A stretch of 64,000 bases of DNA from Achromobacter spanius (GTDB lineage: Bacteria > Pseudomonadota > Gammaproteobacteria > Burkholderiales > Burkholderiaceae_B), in NCBI RefSeq assembly GCF_029637605.1, contig NZ_CP121261.1, positions 3,038,001 to 3,102,000 on the forward strand. The letters are read 5' to 3'. Both the position numbers and the translations under genes were made by a program. Below the pieces are notes generated by a model. The model made no database searches, was not told where the DNA came from, and saw nothing but the letters and a program-made list of their open reading frames with translations. Below, piece after piece: positions 34,931 through 43,421 of this stretch. How positions within the stretch are numbered: position 1 is the first letter of the stretch; each line of letters starts with the position of its first letter.

Positions 34931-35995
34931 TCACGCCGACGACGCGCGCGGCCCGATGGTCACCCAATAGGGCGTGCGGTAGCGCACTTGCACCGGCAGG
35001 GTCGCGGGCAAGGCGGCCAGCACGGCGTCGGTATCGTTCAGTTGGAAGGCGCCGGATATCCGCAGATGCGCGACTTCGGGGTCGCAGCGCAACACCCCCG
35101 GGCGATACCGGCCAAGCTCCACGGCAAAGGCATCCAGACGCAACTGGCTGGCGTGCAGCACCCCGCGCATCCAGTCGCCGGCATGCGGGTCGGCGGGCGA
35201 CGGGTCGGACACGCCGGCTTCGCTCAGGCTGCCCTGCTGGCCCGCCGCCAGGCTGACGACGCGCCCGCGCCGGCTGAGGCGCACACGGCCTTCCTGCACG
35301 CTGACCTGGCATTGCACGCCGTCCTCGCGCACACAAAAGCGCGAAGGCGGGGCTTCGATATCACCCAGGCGGGTGCGGACGACGAAGGGGCGCGGTTGCG
35401 CAAAGGGGGCTGCCACGGAGTCGGCCACTGAATCGGCCACGGGATTCGCCACTGAATTACCCACGGGATTTGCGACCGAGTCCGCCACCACATGCACGGC
35501 AATTTCGCCAGCGCGCAGCCGCAGCAGCCGCGTGCTGGCATCGAAGGCCACGTCCACCGCGCTGGCGGTATTCAGTTGCAGGGTGGACCCGTCGGCCAGC
35601 ACCACGTTACGCCGCTCGCCAGCGCCGCTGCGGTAGTCGGCAGTCCAATTCATGGGGTCGGCGCGCCACGCCGCCCACCCCACCGGCCCCGCCACCATCA
35701 ACGCCACCAAGGTCTTCAAGGCCGCGCGGCGCGATGACAGTTCGGGCCGGTTCAAGGTGGCCATGCCCAGCGCCGACGGGATCAGGCCGAAGCGTTCGTT
35801 GACCCGCTGCGCGCGCTGCCAGGCGTGTTCGTGTTCAGCCTTGCTGGCGCGCCATTGATCGCAGGCCTGCACGTCGGCGTCGGTGGCGCGGCCCGAACTC
35901 AAGCGCAGCAGCCAGCGCGCGGCTTCGCGCGCCACATTGCGTTCGACGGCGGGCAGTTCGCCGTCCACGCCGTTCAACTCACCGCCATGATGCAT
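34931..35995 (-). CDS. hurR: FecR-family anti-sigma/signal transducer HurR
   Basis: 354 residues. A cytoplasmic sigma-binding part (EAARWLLRLSSGRATDADVQ, DQWRASKAEHEHAWQRA) leads to a membrane segment near 95-110 (TLVALMVAGPVGWAAW). The periplasmic FecR domain follows (ADGSTLQLNTASAVDVAF). It relays the BhuR-STN signal to HurI. An in-frame run of six four-residue units of the form V-A/G-D/N-S/P (near residues 170-195) interrupts the FecR domain and is encoded by a 12-bp imperfect tandem repeat at about 35415-35490. The start overlaps the end of hurI by 22 bp; GTG at Val10 is an alternative. Confidence 0.9.
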   Translation of the reverse strand: MHHGGELNGVDGELPAVERNVAREAARWLLRLSSGRATDADVQACDQWRASKAEHEHAWQRAQRVNERFGLIPSALGMATLNRPELSSRRAALKTLVALMVAGPVGWAAWRADPMNWTADYRSGAGERRNVVLADGSTLQLNTASAVDVAFDASTRLLRLRAGEIAVHVVADSVANPVGNSVANPVADSVADSVAAPFAQPRPFVVRTRLGDIEAPPSRFCVREDGVQCQVSVQEGRVRLSRRGRVVSLAAGQQGSLSEAGVSDPSPADPHAGDWMRGVLHASQLRLDAFAVELGRYRPGVLRCDPEVAHLRISGAFQLNDTDAVLAALPATLPVQVRYRTPYWVTIGPRASSA

Positions 35996-36483
35996 TGCTC
36001 GAACCCTCTGGCGATGTAGCGGTGCACGGTACGCAGCGACACGTTAAGCCGCTGGGCGATTTCGCCATGGCTCAGGTCTTCCAGCTGCGCCATCAGAAAG
36101 GCCTGGCGCGCGGGCAGCGACAGCCCGGCCAGCATTTCGTCAATTTCCTGTAGCGTTTCCAGAATGATCAGGCGCTGCTCGGCGGGCGGCGCAATCTGTT
36201 CGGGCATCAGCGCCAGTGCTTCCAGATAGGCGTTTTCGACCGAGCGGCGCCGATGATGATTCAGCAGCAGGCGCTTGGCGATGGTGGTGAGATAGGCGCG
36301 CGGTTCACGCAGTGCGTCCAGGTCGTGGCGATGGCGCAGCACGCGCACGAAGGTGTCCTGAGCCAGGTCCGCGGCGTCGAAGGTGTTGCCCAGCTTCGCG
36401 CGCAACCAATTTTGCAGCCACCCGTGGTGGCTGCGGTACAGACATTGGACGGTGTCGCCTGAAGCGAGCACAGGGTTCGGCAC
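35974..36483 (-). CDS. hurI: ECF sigma factor HurI for heme uptake
   Basis: 169 residues from GTG 36483, with GGGAG six bases upstream; the longer frame to 36528 lacks a ribosome site and runs across the Fur-like box. Region 2 contains LAQDTFVRVLRHRHDL, and region 4 LPARQAFLMAQLEDLSHGEI and VSLRTVHRYIARGFEQC. The FecI subgroup is clear. It directs transcription of bhuR after heme binds the receptor. The stop overlaps the hurR start. Confidence 0.9.
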   Translation of the reverse strand: MPNPVLASGDTVQCLYRSHHGWLQNWLRAKLGNTFDAADLAQDTFVRVLRHRHDLDALREPRAYLTTIAKRLLLNHHRRRSVENAYLEALALMPEQIAPPAEQRLIILETLQEIDEMLAGLSLPARQAFLMAQLEDLSHGEIAQRLNVSLRTVHRYIARGFEQCIMAVS

Positions 36484-36512
36484 GACGGGCTCCCAGAACA
36501 CTACAACACAAA

Positions 36513-36537
36513 TAAAAATCAATCTCATTCTAATTGC
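36513..36537 (-). promoter_or_regulatory. Fur-like box upstream of hurI
   Basis: On the minus strand the AT-rich stretch TTAGAATGAGATTGATTT resembles overlapping GATAAT-type Fur hexamers (GAATGA, GATTGA). It lies 30-55 bp upstream of the hurI GTG in otherwise GC-rich DNA. Iron repression of hurI by Fur is known in Bordetella. Confidence 0.55.
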
Positions 36538-36639
36538 AAAACCAGGTTTCCGGTCAAGTCCAAGCGAAACACGGCGGCGGAGATATCATGCGGACAGACC
36601 GGCCGCGCCCCGCGGCCCCTTACCGACAGGGCTGGCTCC

Positions 36640-37107
36640 ATGATCTATAGCGTCTTGAAATTCATCCACGTGATTGCCGTGATCCTGTGGGTGGGCGGCA
36701 TGCTGTTCGCGCACTGTTTCCTGCGGCCGGCGGCCGCGCAGTTGGAACCCAAGACACGCCTGACGCTGATGGCCTCGGTGCTGCGGCCATTTCTGAACGC
36801 GGTGCTGGCGGCGATCGTGCTGATTCTGCTGACGGGCGCATGGATGATCGGGCAGGCGGGCAGCCTGGCGGCGCAGACCGGCGGCGAATTCTTCATGCCG
36901 CGCAGTTGGACGCTGATGGCGACGGGCGGGCTGGTGATGATGGCCATCTTCGGCCATATCCGGTTCGCGCTGTACAAGCGTCTGGCGCTTGCGGTGGCCG
37001 CGTCGGACTGGCCCAAGGGGGGCGAGGCCATGGCGGGAATCCGCCGCTGGGTGGGCGTGAACCTGGTGCTGGGCATCGTCGTCGTGGGCGTGGCGTTCCT
37101 GGCGTAG
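36640..37107 (+). CDS. CopD-like membrane protein
   Basis: A 155-residue inner-membrane protein with four predicted helices: KFIHVIAVILWVGGMLFAHC (7-26), one near 48-70, one near 90-108 and one near 135-154. The conserved His in the first helix and the layout resemble the CopD/DUF2269-like membrane family, some of which handle copper. It is divergent from hurI. The function is unproven. Confidence 0.7.
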   Translation: MIYSVLKFIHVIAVILWVGGMLFAHCFLRPAAAQLEPKTRLTLMASVLRPFLNAVLAAIVLILLTGAWMIGQAGSLAAQTGGEFFMPRSWTLMATGGLVMMAIFGHIRFALYKRLALAVAASDWPKGGEAMAGIRRWVGVNLVLGIVVVGVAFLA

Positions 37108-37233
37108 CCAGCCATCGGCCGGGCAGCGGCTGGTATCGGAATTCTTTCGTTTGGTGCAATACGCCGTACATCCGTGGCGGACACACTGGGGATGACTCTC
37201 GCGGGTCACGTCAACAACGATAAGGGATTCCCC

Positions 37234-38106
37234 ATGATCAAACGTGCATTGCATCTGGCCGCCCTCGGCCTGTTCGCCACTTCGTTCGCCGCATCGTTCG
37301 CCGCCCACGGCGCCGACGCCATCGACAACAGCGCCCTGGACAAGCCCGAGTTCCGCAGCCACAAGGCCACTTACGGCGTGGTGTACCGCCTGCCGCAAGA
37401 GGTCAACGCGGTGCTGGATGCCAAGGTGAATGGCGTCTTGAAACAGGACCTGCTGGCGCTGGGCCTGAACACCGAGGCCGCCACGCCCAACCTGCCGCAC
37501 GTGACGGTGGTGCACATCCACAGTGCCGACCCCGCCACCCCCGCCCGCATGCTCAAGGCGCTGCCCAAGCCGCCCGCGCCCTTGCAGGTCACGTTGAAAA
37601 CCTTCTACCCGACCGAAGCCGCCAAGGACGCGGGGCACCCGTGGTGGCTGGACCTGGGCGTGGTCAAAAGCGGCCAGGGCTTCGAAGACATGATGCGCTA
37701 CAACACCGTGGCCACCGCCGCGCTGGCGCCCTTGCGCGACGGCCCCCTGCCGCGCGTGACCGGCCCCGTCTACGCCAAAATGAGTGACGCCGGCCGCGCG
37801 CTGGTCAAGACCGTGGGCGTCAGCGGCGTCAATGTGATGCAAGACGGCAAAGAGCTGCGCGCCCATAACCCGCACACCACGCTGGTCTACAGCATGACGC
37901 GCTACGACACCCGCTTGCAGGACGCCATGAAGCAGGAATCCGCCAAGTTCAACGCGGCGCTGCCCGACGGCATCAACACCACGTTCAAGGACGTATCCAT
38001 TGTGGAAATCGGCTTCGCCGGCAACGTCGTGCGCGAGATCTATCGCGTCAGCCTGGAAGACGGCTCGGTGATGGACGTGGCCACGGGCAAGAAGATCGGC
38101 GCCTAA
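37234..38106 (+). CDS. Exported protein with two HxT motifs, possible 2H phosphoesterase
   Basis: 290 residues from ATG 37234 (AAGGGA upstream); a frame from 37174 adds 20 residues without a ribosome site. The signal peptide ends near residue 27 (AAHGA). Two spaced motifs, PHVTVVHI (88-95) and PHTTLVYS (213-220), have the H-x-T pattern and hydrophobic surroundings of the 2H phosphoesterase superfamily. An active site made of the two histidines would be expected. If so, it is an unusual periplasmic member. The family was not otherwise recognised and the substrate is unknown. Confidence 0.6.
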   Translation: MIKRALHLAALGLFATSFAASFAAHGADAIDNSALDKPEFRSHKATYGVVYRLPQEVNAVLDAKVNGVLKQDLLALGLNTEAATPNLPHVTVVHIHSADPATPARMLKALPKPPAPLQVTLKTFYPTEAAKDAGHPWWLDLGVVKSGQGFEDMMRYNTVATAALAPLRDGPLPRVTGPVYAKMSDAGRALVKTVGVSGVNVMQDGKELRAHNPHTTLVYSMTRYDTRLQDAMKQESAKFNAALPDGINTTFKDVSIVEIGFAGNVVREIYRVSLEDGSVMDVATGKKIGA

Positions 38107-38215
38107 GCGCCGACCGCGCTCCGGTGCGGGCCGGGAGGGATTGGGCAAGGATCAGACTGCCGACTGCTGCCATTCCATGGCAGCATTACGCCATCCCCTC
38201 ACGCGCCCTTTCCCC

Positions 38216-38905
38216 ATGTCCCGCACCGAACGACTTCTGGACCTGCTCCAGACCCTGCGCCGCCACCGCCTGCCCGTCAGCGGGCATCGGCTTGCCGCCG
38301 AAATGGGCATCAGCCTGCGCACGCTGTACCGCGACATCGCGACGCTGCAATGCCAGGGCGCGGAGATCGAAGGCGAGCCGGGCGTGGGCTACGTGCTGCG
38401 CCCCGGCTTCATGCTGCCGCCGCTGATGTTCAGCACCGAAGAAATCGAGGCGCTGGTGCTGGGCACCCGCTGGGTCGCGGGACGTTCCGACGAGCGCTTA
38501 GGGATGGCGGCGCGCAACGCGCTGGCCAAGATCGGCGCCGTATTGCCGCAGGAACTGCGCGATGAGCTGGACGCCATTCCGCTCTTGGTGGCGCCCAGCG
38601 CCATCGCGGTGGTGGACCGGATCGACGTGGCGCTGATCCGCCAGGCGATACGCACGGAACACGCCTTGCACATCCGCTACCGCGACGACAAGGGCTCGGA
38701 TTCCGACCGGGTGATATGGCCGTTTGCCCTGGGCTTTTTCGACAGCGTGCGCATCGTCATGGCCTGGTGCGAGCTGCGGCAGGACTTCCGCCATTTCCGC
38801 ACCGACCGCATCGCCACGCTGACACCCGGCGAGCGCTATCCCCGCCGCCGCCACGTGCTGCTGAAAGAGTGGCGCGCCATTGCGCAGGAGTCGCAGGATT
38901 GCTGA
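38216..38905 (+). CDS. YafY/DeoR-type regulator with WYL domain
   Basis: 229 residues from ATG 38216; an upstream frame to 38141 lacks a matching N-terminus. The helix-turn-helix (LLDLLQTLRRHRLPVSGHRL, GISLRTLYRDIATLQ) is followed by a ligand-binding WYL-type region (ALHIRYRDDKGSDSDRVIWP). YafY-type regulators are frequently paired with a small VOC protein, as here (111 bp downstream). It probably regulates that neighbour. Confidence 0.87.
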   Translation: MSRTERLLDLLQTLRRHRLPVSGHRLAAEMGISLRTLYRDIATLQCQGAEIEGEPGVGYVLRPGFMLPPLMFSTEEIEALVLGTRWVAGRSDERLGMAARNALAKIGAVLPQELRDELDAIPLLVAPSAIAVVDRIDVALIRQAIRTEHALHIRYRDDKGSDSDRVIWPFALGFFDSVRIVMAWCELRQDFRHFRTDRIATLTPGERYPRRRHVLLKEWRAIAQESQDC

Positions 38906-39015
38906 ATGCGGAAGTGCTGAATTGCTGAATGGCTGAACTGCATGACGCACGCTACTGCCAAAAACTGACAGCACCCCTGCCTAAGATACGTGCATCCCTC
39001 ACCCAGGAGCGCGTC

Positions 39016-39450
39016 ATGCCTCGCACAAACCCCGCCGACACCAATCTCGTCATCTTCTACGTTGAAAAGCCGCAGACCAGCGCGGCGTTCTACAGCGCCC
39101 TGCTGCAACGTCCGCCCGTTGAAAGCTCGCCCACGTTTGCGCTCTTCGTGCTGGACTCCGGCTTGAAGCTGGGCCTGTGGTCGCGCTACACGGTGGAGCC
39201 GGCCGCGGCGGGCCGGGGCGGCGCCTCTGAACTGGCGTTCTGCGTGGCGGATGCCGACGCGCTCAACCAGCGCCATCTTGACTGGAGCCTGCGCGGCCTG
39301 CCCATTCTGCAAGCGCCCACCAACATGGATTTCGGCCGCACTTTCGTGGCGCTGGACCCTGACGGCCACCGCCTGCGTGTGTTTGCGCCGGCACGCGAAC
39401 CAGCCACGGTGGCGGAACCCGCCGACACCGTGGCCGCTCATGCTCTCTGA
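39016..39450 (+). CDS. VOC-family (glyoxalase/bleomycin-resistance fold) protein
   Basis: 144 residues from ATG 39016, preceded by AGGAG; an in-frame upstream ATG at 38929 is not supported. The fold is visible in NLVIFYVEKPQTSAAFYSAL, ASELAFCVADADAL and FVALDPDGHRLRVFAP. It resembles the small VOC proteins annotated as phenazine or antibiotic resistance. A metal site is uncertain because the usual His/Glu ligands are not all evident. It is paired with the YafY-type regulator upstream. Confidence 0.85.
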   Translation: MPRTNPADTNLVIFYVEKPQTSAAFYSALLQRPPVESSPTFALFVLDSGLKLGLWSRYTVEPAAAGRGGASELAFCVADADALNQRHLDWSLRGLPILQAPTNMDFGRTFVALDPDGHRLRVFAPAREPATVAEPADTVAAHAL

Positions 39451-39468
39451 TCCGGCGCGGGCCGCCGG

Positions 39469-40760
39469 TCAGCCGCGCTGCTGGCGGGCCTGAAGCACAA
39501 CGGCTTCCCCGCGCTTCTTGAACAGCACCGCATACAGCACGGCCAGGATCAGCAGGAACGGCACCCCGAACACCAAGGTCATCTGGAACACGTTGGTGAA
39601 ATAGGTGGTGACCAAAATCGCCAGCATCGCCACCGCGCCCAGCAACGTCAGCACCGGAAAGCCGGGCATGCGGAACGACAGCGCGCCGCCGCCTTCCCGT
39701 GCCCAGCGGCGGCGATGGCGATGCCGCTGGTGGACAGCAGCAGCGCGTTCAGCGGCGTGCCGCTCTTGGTCAGGCGGCCGAACAACGAGGGCGCATGGCC
39801 CGCGCGCGACAGGCTGAACATCATGCGCGTGGTGATGTAAAGCTGGCTGTTCATGGCCGACAAGGCCGCCACCAGCACGATGAAGTTGATGACGCCCGCC
39901 GCGCCCGGGATGTCCAGCGCCAGCATCACCTTCACGAAGGGGCTGCCTTCCTTGCCGGCTTCGTTCCAGGGGACGATCGCCAATATCAACGCCAAGGTCA
40001 GCAGGTAGAACACGACCAGCCGCACGATAGTGGCGCGAAACGCCTTCTTCACGGCGCGCTCGGGGTCTTCGGCCTCGCCCGCGGCCACCGCGATCATCTC
40101 GACGCTCAGGTAGCTGAAAATCGATATCACCACGGCAATCCACATGCCCCACAACCCGTTCGGAAAGAAGCCGCCGTGCGCCGTGTACTGCGCCACGCCG
40201 TACTGCGGGTTGCCCCACACCACGTACGCGCCCAGGATGATGAAGGCCACGATGGCGGTAATCTTGATGGTGGAGAACCAGTATTCGATAGTGCCGAACG
40301 CCTTGACGCTCATCGCGTTCACCAGGATCAACCCCCCCGAGAACACGCACACCCATAGCCACCCCGGCACATCCGGGAACCAGAAATGCATGTACTCGGC
40401 CACGGCGGTCACCTCGGTGCCCACCGCCAGCACCACGCACGACCAGTACGCATAGCGCACCAGAAAGCCGGCCAGCGGGCCGATGTAGTGCTCGGCATAG
40501 GCGCCGAACGACCCCGAGGTGGAATGCGCCACCGTCATTTCCGCCAGGCAGCCCATCAGCAGCAGCGTGATCAGCCCGCCAATGGCGTAGCTGATGATGA
40601 CGCTGGGTCCGGCAAAGCCGATGGCGAATTTACTGCCCAGAAACAGGCCCGTGCCGATGGCCCCGCCGATGGCGATCATGCTCATCTGGCCCGAAGTCAG
40701 GCGCCGCTTGAGCCCCTGTTCGCGTTCGGCGATCTGGCCGAATCCTTGTGATTTTTTCAT
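39469..40760 (-). pseudogene. Amino-acid permease (APC family), broken by internal deletion and frameshift
   Basis: The first frame (40760 down to a stop at 39648) gives a normal permease N-terminus with about eight helices (SMIAIGGAIGTGLFLGSKFA; ILVNAMSVKAFGTIEYWF), up to LLLSTSGIAIAAA. It then turns into out-of-family GHGKAAARC. The correct C-terminus continues in another frame (RRRWAREGGGALSF, then PGFPVLTLLGAVAMLAILVT) to the stop at 39469. The junction lies near 39700, at a short GCCGCCGC/CGCCGC repeat. About 35 residues that relatives have between the two parts, one helix, are missing. The start has GGAGGAG. It lies downstream of kynureninase, so it may have carried an aromatic amino acid. 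Confidence 0.8.
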
Positions 40761-40839
40761 TGTCTCCTCCTGTATTGCGCTCGCTTTATGGTTGTGATGC
40801 CGGTTCGGCCCAGCGAGCTTGGGCCACGCTCTCTGGCGT

Positions 40840-42090
40840 TCAGGTCACGGCCGAGCGTTGCTTGAATTCCGGCTTGTCCCAGGCGCGCGTGTCCAGCACG
40901 TCTTTCAGGATGTCCACCGCGTCCCAGACGTCGGCATGGCCGAAGTACAGCGGCGTCAGGCCAAAGCGCAGCACTTCGGGTTCGCGGTAATCGCCGATCA
41001 GGCCGCGCGCGATCAGCGCCTGCATGACCTCGTAGCCGTTGGGATGCAGGAAGCTCACGTGGCTGCCGCGTTCAGCGTGCGTGCGCGGCGTGACGAGCTT
41101 CAGCGGATGGTCCGCGCAGCGTTCCTCAACCAGCTTGATGAACAGGTCGCCCAGCGCCAGCGATTTCTCGCGCACCTGCGCCATGTCGGCGGCCTGCGCC
41201 ACGTCCAGCCCGCATTCCACCAGCGACAAGGACACGATGGGCTGGGTGCCACACAGGTAGCGGCGGATGCCGCCGGCCGGCTCGTAAGCCACGGCCATGT
41301 CGAACGGCCGCGTATGGCCCCACCAGCCGGACAGCGGCTGCCAGAAGTCCTTGGTGTGGCGCGGGGCCACCCAGATGAAAGCCGGCGAGCCGGGGCCGCC
41401 GTTCAAGTACTTATAGGTGCAGCCCACGGCGAAGTCGGCGTTGGCGCCGTTCAGATCCACCGGCACCGCGCCGGCCGCGTGCGCCAGGTCCCAGATGGTG
41501 AGCGCGCCGCGCTCGTGCGCCAGCGCGGTCACCGAGGCCATGTCGTGCATCTGGCCGCTGCGATAGTTGACGTGCGACAGCAGCATGACGGCAACCGAGT
41601 CGTCCAGCGCCTTGTCCAGCGGCAGTTCGTCGTCGATCAGGCGCATCTCGTAGCCCTGTTGCAGCAGGTCGATCATGCCCTGGACCATGTAGAGATCGGT
41701 CGGGAAGTTGTCGCGTTCGGACAGGATGACGCGGCGTGCCGGCTGCTGTTGCTGCTGGATGCGCAGCGCGGCGGCCAGCGCCTTGAAGATGTTCAGCGAG
41801 GTGGTGTCGGTAACCACCATTTCACCGTCGCGCGCGCCCAACAGGCTGCCCAGCTTATTGCCCAGGCGCGCGGGCAGTTCGAACCAGCCGGCCGTGTTCC
41901 AGCTGCGGATCAGGTCGGTGCCCCATTCCTGCGTGATCACGCCGGCGGCGCGGGCGGCGGCGCCCTTGGGCATCACGCCCAGCGAATTGCCATCCATATA
42001 GAGCACGCCAGGCGGCAGCTCGAAGCGGTCTTTCAGGGGGGCCAGGGGGTCTTTCCGGTCTGCGGCGACGCAGTCTTCGCGGGTAGTCAT
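40840..42090 (-). CDS. kynU: Kynureninase
   Basis: A 416-residue pyridoxal-phosphate enzyme that cleaves kynurenine to anthranilate and alanine in tryptophan breakdown. The PLP lysine is K227 in [17 protein letters not shown]. Other conserved stretches are [39 protein letters not shown] and the C-terminal [22 protein letters not shown]. No kynA or kynB is in the window. It is divergent from an Lrp-type regulator and followed by the broken permease gene. GGAGCACC precedes the ATG. Confidence 0.96.
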   Translation of the reverse strand: MTTREDCVAADRKDPLAPLKDRFELPPGVLYMDGNSLGVMPKGAAARAAGVITQEWGTDLIRSWNTAGWFELPARLGNKLGSLLGARDGEMVVTDTTSLNIFKALAAALRIQQQQQPARRVILSERDNFPTDLYMVQGMIDLLQQGYEMRLIDDELPLDKALDDSVAVMLLSHVNYRSGQMHDMASVTALAHERGALTIWDLAHAAGAVPVDLNGANADFAVGCTYKYLNGGPGSPAFIWVAPRHTKDFWQPLSGWWGHTRPFDMAVAYEPAGGIRRYLCGTQPIVSLSLVECGLDVAQAADMAQVREKSLALGDLFIKLVEERCADHPLKLVTPRTHAERGSHVSFLHPNGYEVMQALIARGLIGDYREPEVLRFGLTPLYFGHADVWDAVDILKDVLDTRAWDKPEFKQRSAVT

Positions 42091-42204
42091 GCGGTGCTCC
42101 TTCGGGCAATATGCTGCAAACAGGATAGCAGCGCGCCAGGGCCGAAAAATTGCAAAAACAGGCGTGGCTTACCCTAGGAATCCGCATTGAATTGCGCTGA
42201 ATTT

Positions 42205-42219
42205 CAATTATTAGAATTG
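42205..42219. promoter_or_regulatory. Palindrome in the kynU-kynR gap
   Basis: CAATTATTAGAATTG is an inverted repeat (CAATT-N5-AATTG) in a locally AT-rich stretch between kynU and the Lrp-type regulator, only 10 bp from the regulator's ATG. Lrp-family KynR regulators bind such AT-rich inverted repeats, so this is a candidate site. Confidence 0.4.
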
Positions 42220-42228
42220 GATTGCACC

Positions 42229-42702
42229 ATGCATCTAGACGCCACCGACCAACGCATTCTGTACCGCCTGCAAGAGAACGGGCAGCTCAGCAACCAGGAC
42301 CTGGCCGAGCAGGTGGCGCTGTCGCCATCGGCATGCCTGCGCCGCGTGCGGGCGCTGGAGGAAGCCGGGTTCATTCGCCACTACCGGGCGGTGCTGGACG
42401 CCGACAAGCTGGGCTTTGAACTGGAAGCCATCGTCCACGTGTCGCTGGACCAGTCGAACCCGGGATGGCACGAGGCCTTTCTGGCCGGCATCGCGGCGCA
42501 CGACGAAATCACCGAAGCCAGCATCGTGACCGGCGCGTCGAATTACATCTTGTCGGTGCGCACCCGCAACCTGGCGGCGTTCTCGCAGTTTGTCGAAGAC
42601 AAGCTGAGCAAGATCGCGGGCGTGCGCGACCTGTGTTCGCATATCGTCATGCGCAAAGTGAAAGACCGGGGCGGCATGCTGCCGCTGGCTGCGTGGCGCT
42701 AG
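42229..42702 (+). CDS. kynR: Lrp/AsnC-family regulator, probably KynR
   Basis: 157 residues from ATG 42229; an in-frame start at 42187 would run through the control palindrome. The N-terminal helix-turn-helix (ATDQRILYRLQENGQLSN, VALSPSACLRRVRALEEAG) and the RAM ligand-binding domain are present. Lrp-type regulators divergent from kynU in Pseudomonas and Burkholderia respond to kynurenine and activate the kyn genes, so KynR is the expected identity. The gene overlaps hemolysin III tail to tail by 4 bp. Confidence 0.88.
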   Translation: MHLDATDQRILYRLQENGQLSNQDLAEQVALSPSACLRRVRALEEAGFIRHYRAVLDADKLGFELEAIVHVSLDQSNPGWHEAFLAGIAAHDEITEASIVTGASNYILSVRTRNLAAFSQFVEDKLSKIAGVRDLCSHIVMRKVKDRGGMLPLAAWR

Positions 42703-43328
42703 GCCGCACCGAATCGTAGAAATCCAAACACCGTGACGAAGTGGCAGGCCGAGCCCACCATCACGAACAGATGCCAGATGCCGTGGGCATGGCGCCAACG
42801 TTTGTCTTTCACGTAGAACAGCGTGCCCACCGTGTACGCGGCCGCGCCCGCCAGTAACCAGGCCAGGCCCGCCGACGACAAGGCGCCCGCGATCGGGGCG
42901 GCGAATATCACCCCCAGCCAGCCCATGGCCAGGTACAGCGGCAGGGCCGGCGCCGCGCCGCGCGCCCACCACAGTTCACGGCTGATGCCGATGGCCGCCA
43001 GCAGCCATATCGCCACGCCCATGGCCGCGCTCCAGGCGTGATCCACGGGGCCGAAGGCCAGCGGTGTGTAGGTGCCCGCAATCAACAGGTAGATGGCGCA
43101 GTGGTCGGCCTTGGCCCAGCGCGCCTTGTAGCGGCCGCGCGTGCAGTGATACAGCACCGACGAGGCATACACCGCGATCATCGACGCCGCGAACACGGCG
43201 CAACTGATGATCTGCCGCGTATCCACGTTCAGTTCCGCCGCGCGCGCGATCAGCGCGCCGGACGCGGCCACGGCCATCGCCAGGCCCGCCAGATGCGTGG
43301 CGCCATTGAGTCGTTCGCCTTCGTACAT
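42699..43328 (-). CDS. Hemolysin III / PAQR-family membrane protein
   Basis: A 209-residue protein with seven predicted helices and the metal-site motifs of the HlyIII/PAQR family: SSVLYHC in helix 2, KADHCAIYLLIAGTYTPL in helix 3 and the final HAHGIWHLFVMVGSACHF. Eukaryotic relatives are zinc hydrolases acting on membrane lipids; the bacterial role is not settled and true hemolysin activity is doubtful. GGGAGG precedes the ATG. A large hairpin lies just upstream. Confidence 0.92.
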   Translation of the reverse strand: MYEGERLNGATHLAGLAMAVAASGALIARAAELNVDTRQIISCAVFAASMIAVYASSVLYHCTRGRYKARWAKADHCAIYLLIAGTYTPLAFGPVDHAWSAAMGVAIWLLAAIGISRELWWARGAAPALPLYLAMGWLGVIFAAPIAGALSSAGLAWLLAGAAAYTVGTLFYVKDKRWRHAHGIWHLFVMVGSACHFVTVFGFLRFGAA

Positions 43329-43373
43329 GTGTCCTCCCAGCGCGCCGGTGCCAAGCCGGCCCAGGCCATCATG

Positions 43374-43410
43374 GGCCCGCCGTGTGACAGCTTGAGGTCA
43401 CCGGCGGGCC
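43374..43410 (-). terminator. GC-rich stem-loop between the P1 peptidase and hemolysin III genes
   Basis: GGCCCGCCG (43374-43382) is exactly complementary to CGGCGGGCC (43402-43410), with an inner GTGAC/GTCAC pairing. It starts 12 bp after the peptidase stop (minus strand). There is no T-run, so function as a terminator is only probable. Confidence 0.45.
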
Positions 43411-43421
43411 GCGCCCGGAGG

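Noticed and set aside
34818..35336. N-terminal extension of bhuR across hurR
   Set aside because: The frame lies over the hurR 3' part and has no conserved sequence; ATG 34817 has AAAGGA and a signal peptide.
39690..39710. Programmed frameshift in the permease gene
   Set aside because: No slippery heptamer is seen and roughly one helix of sequence is missing, so a deletion explains it better.
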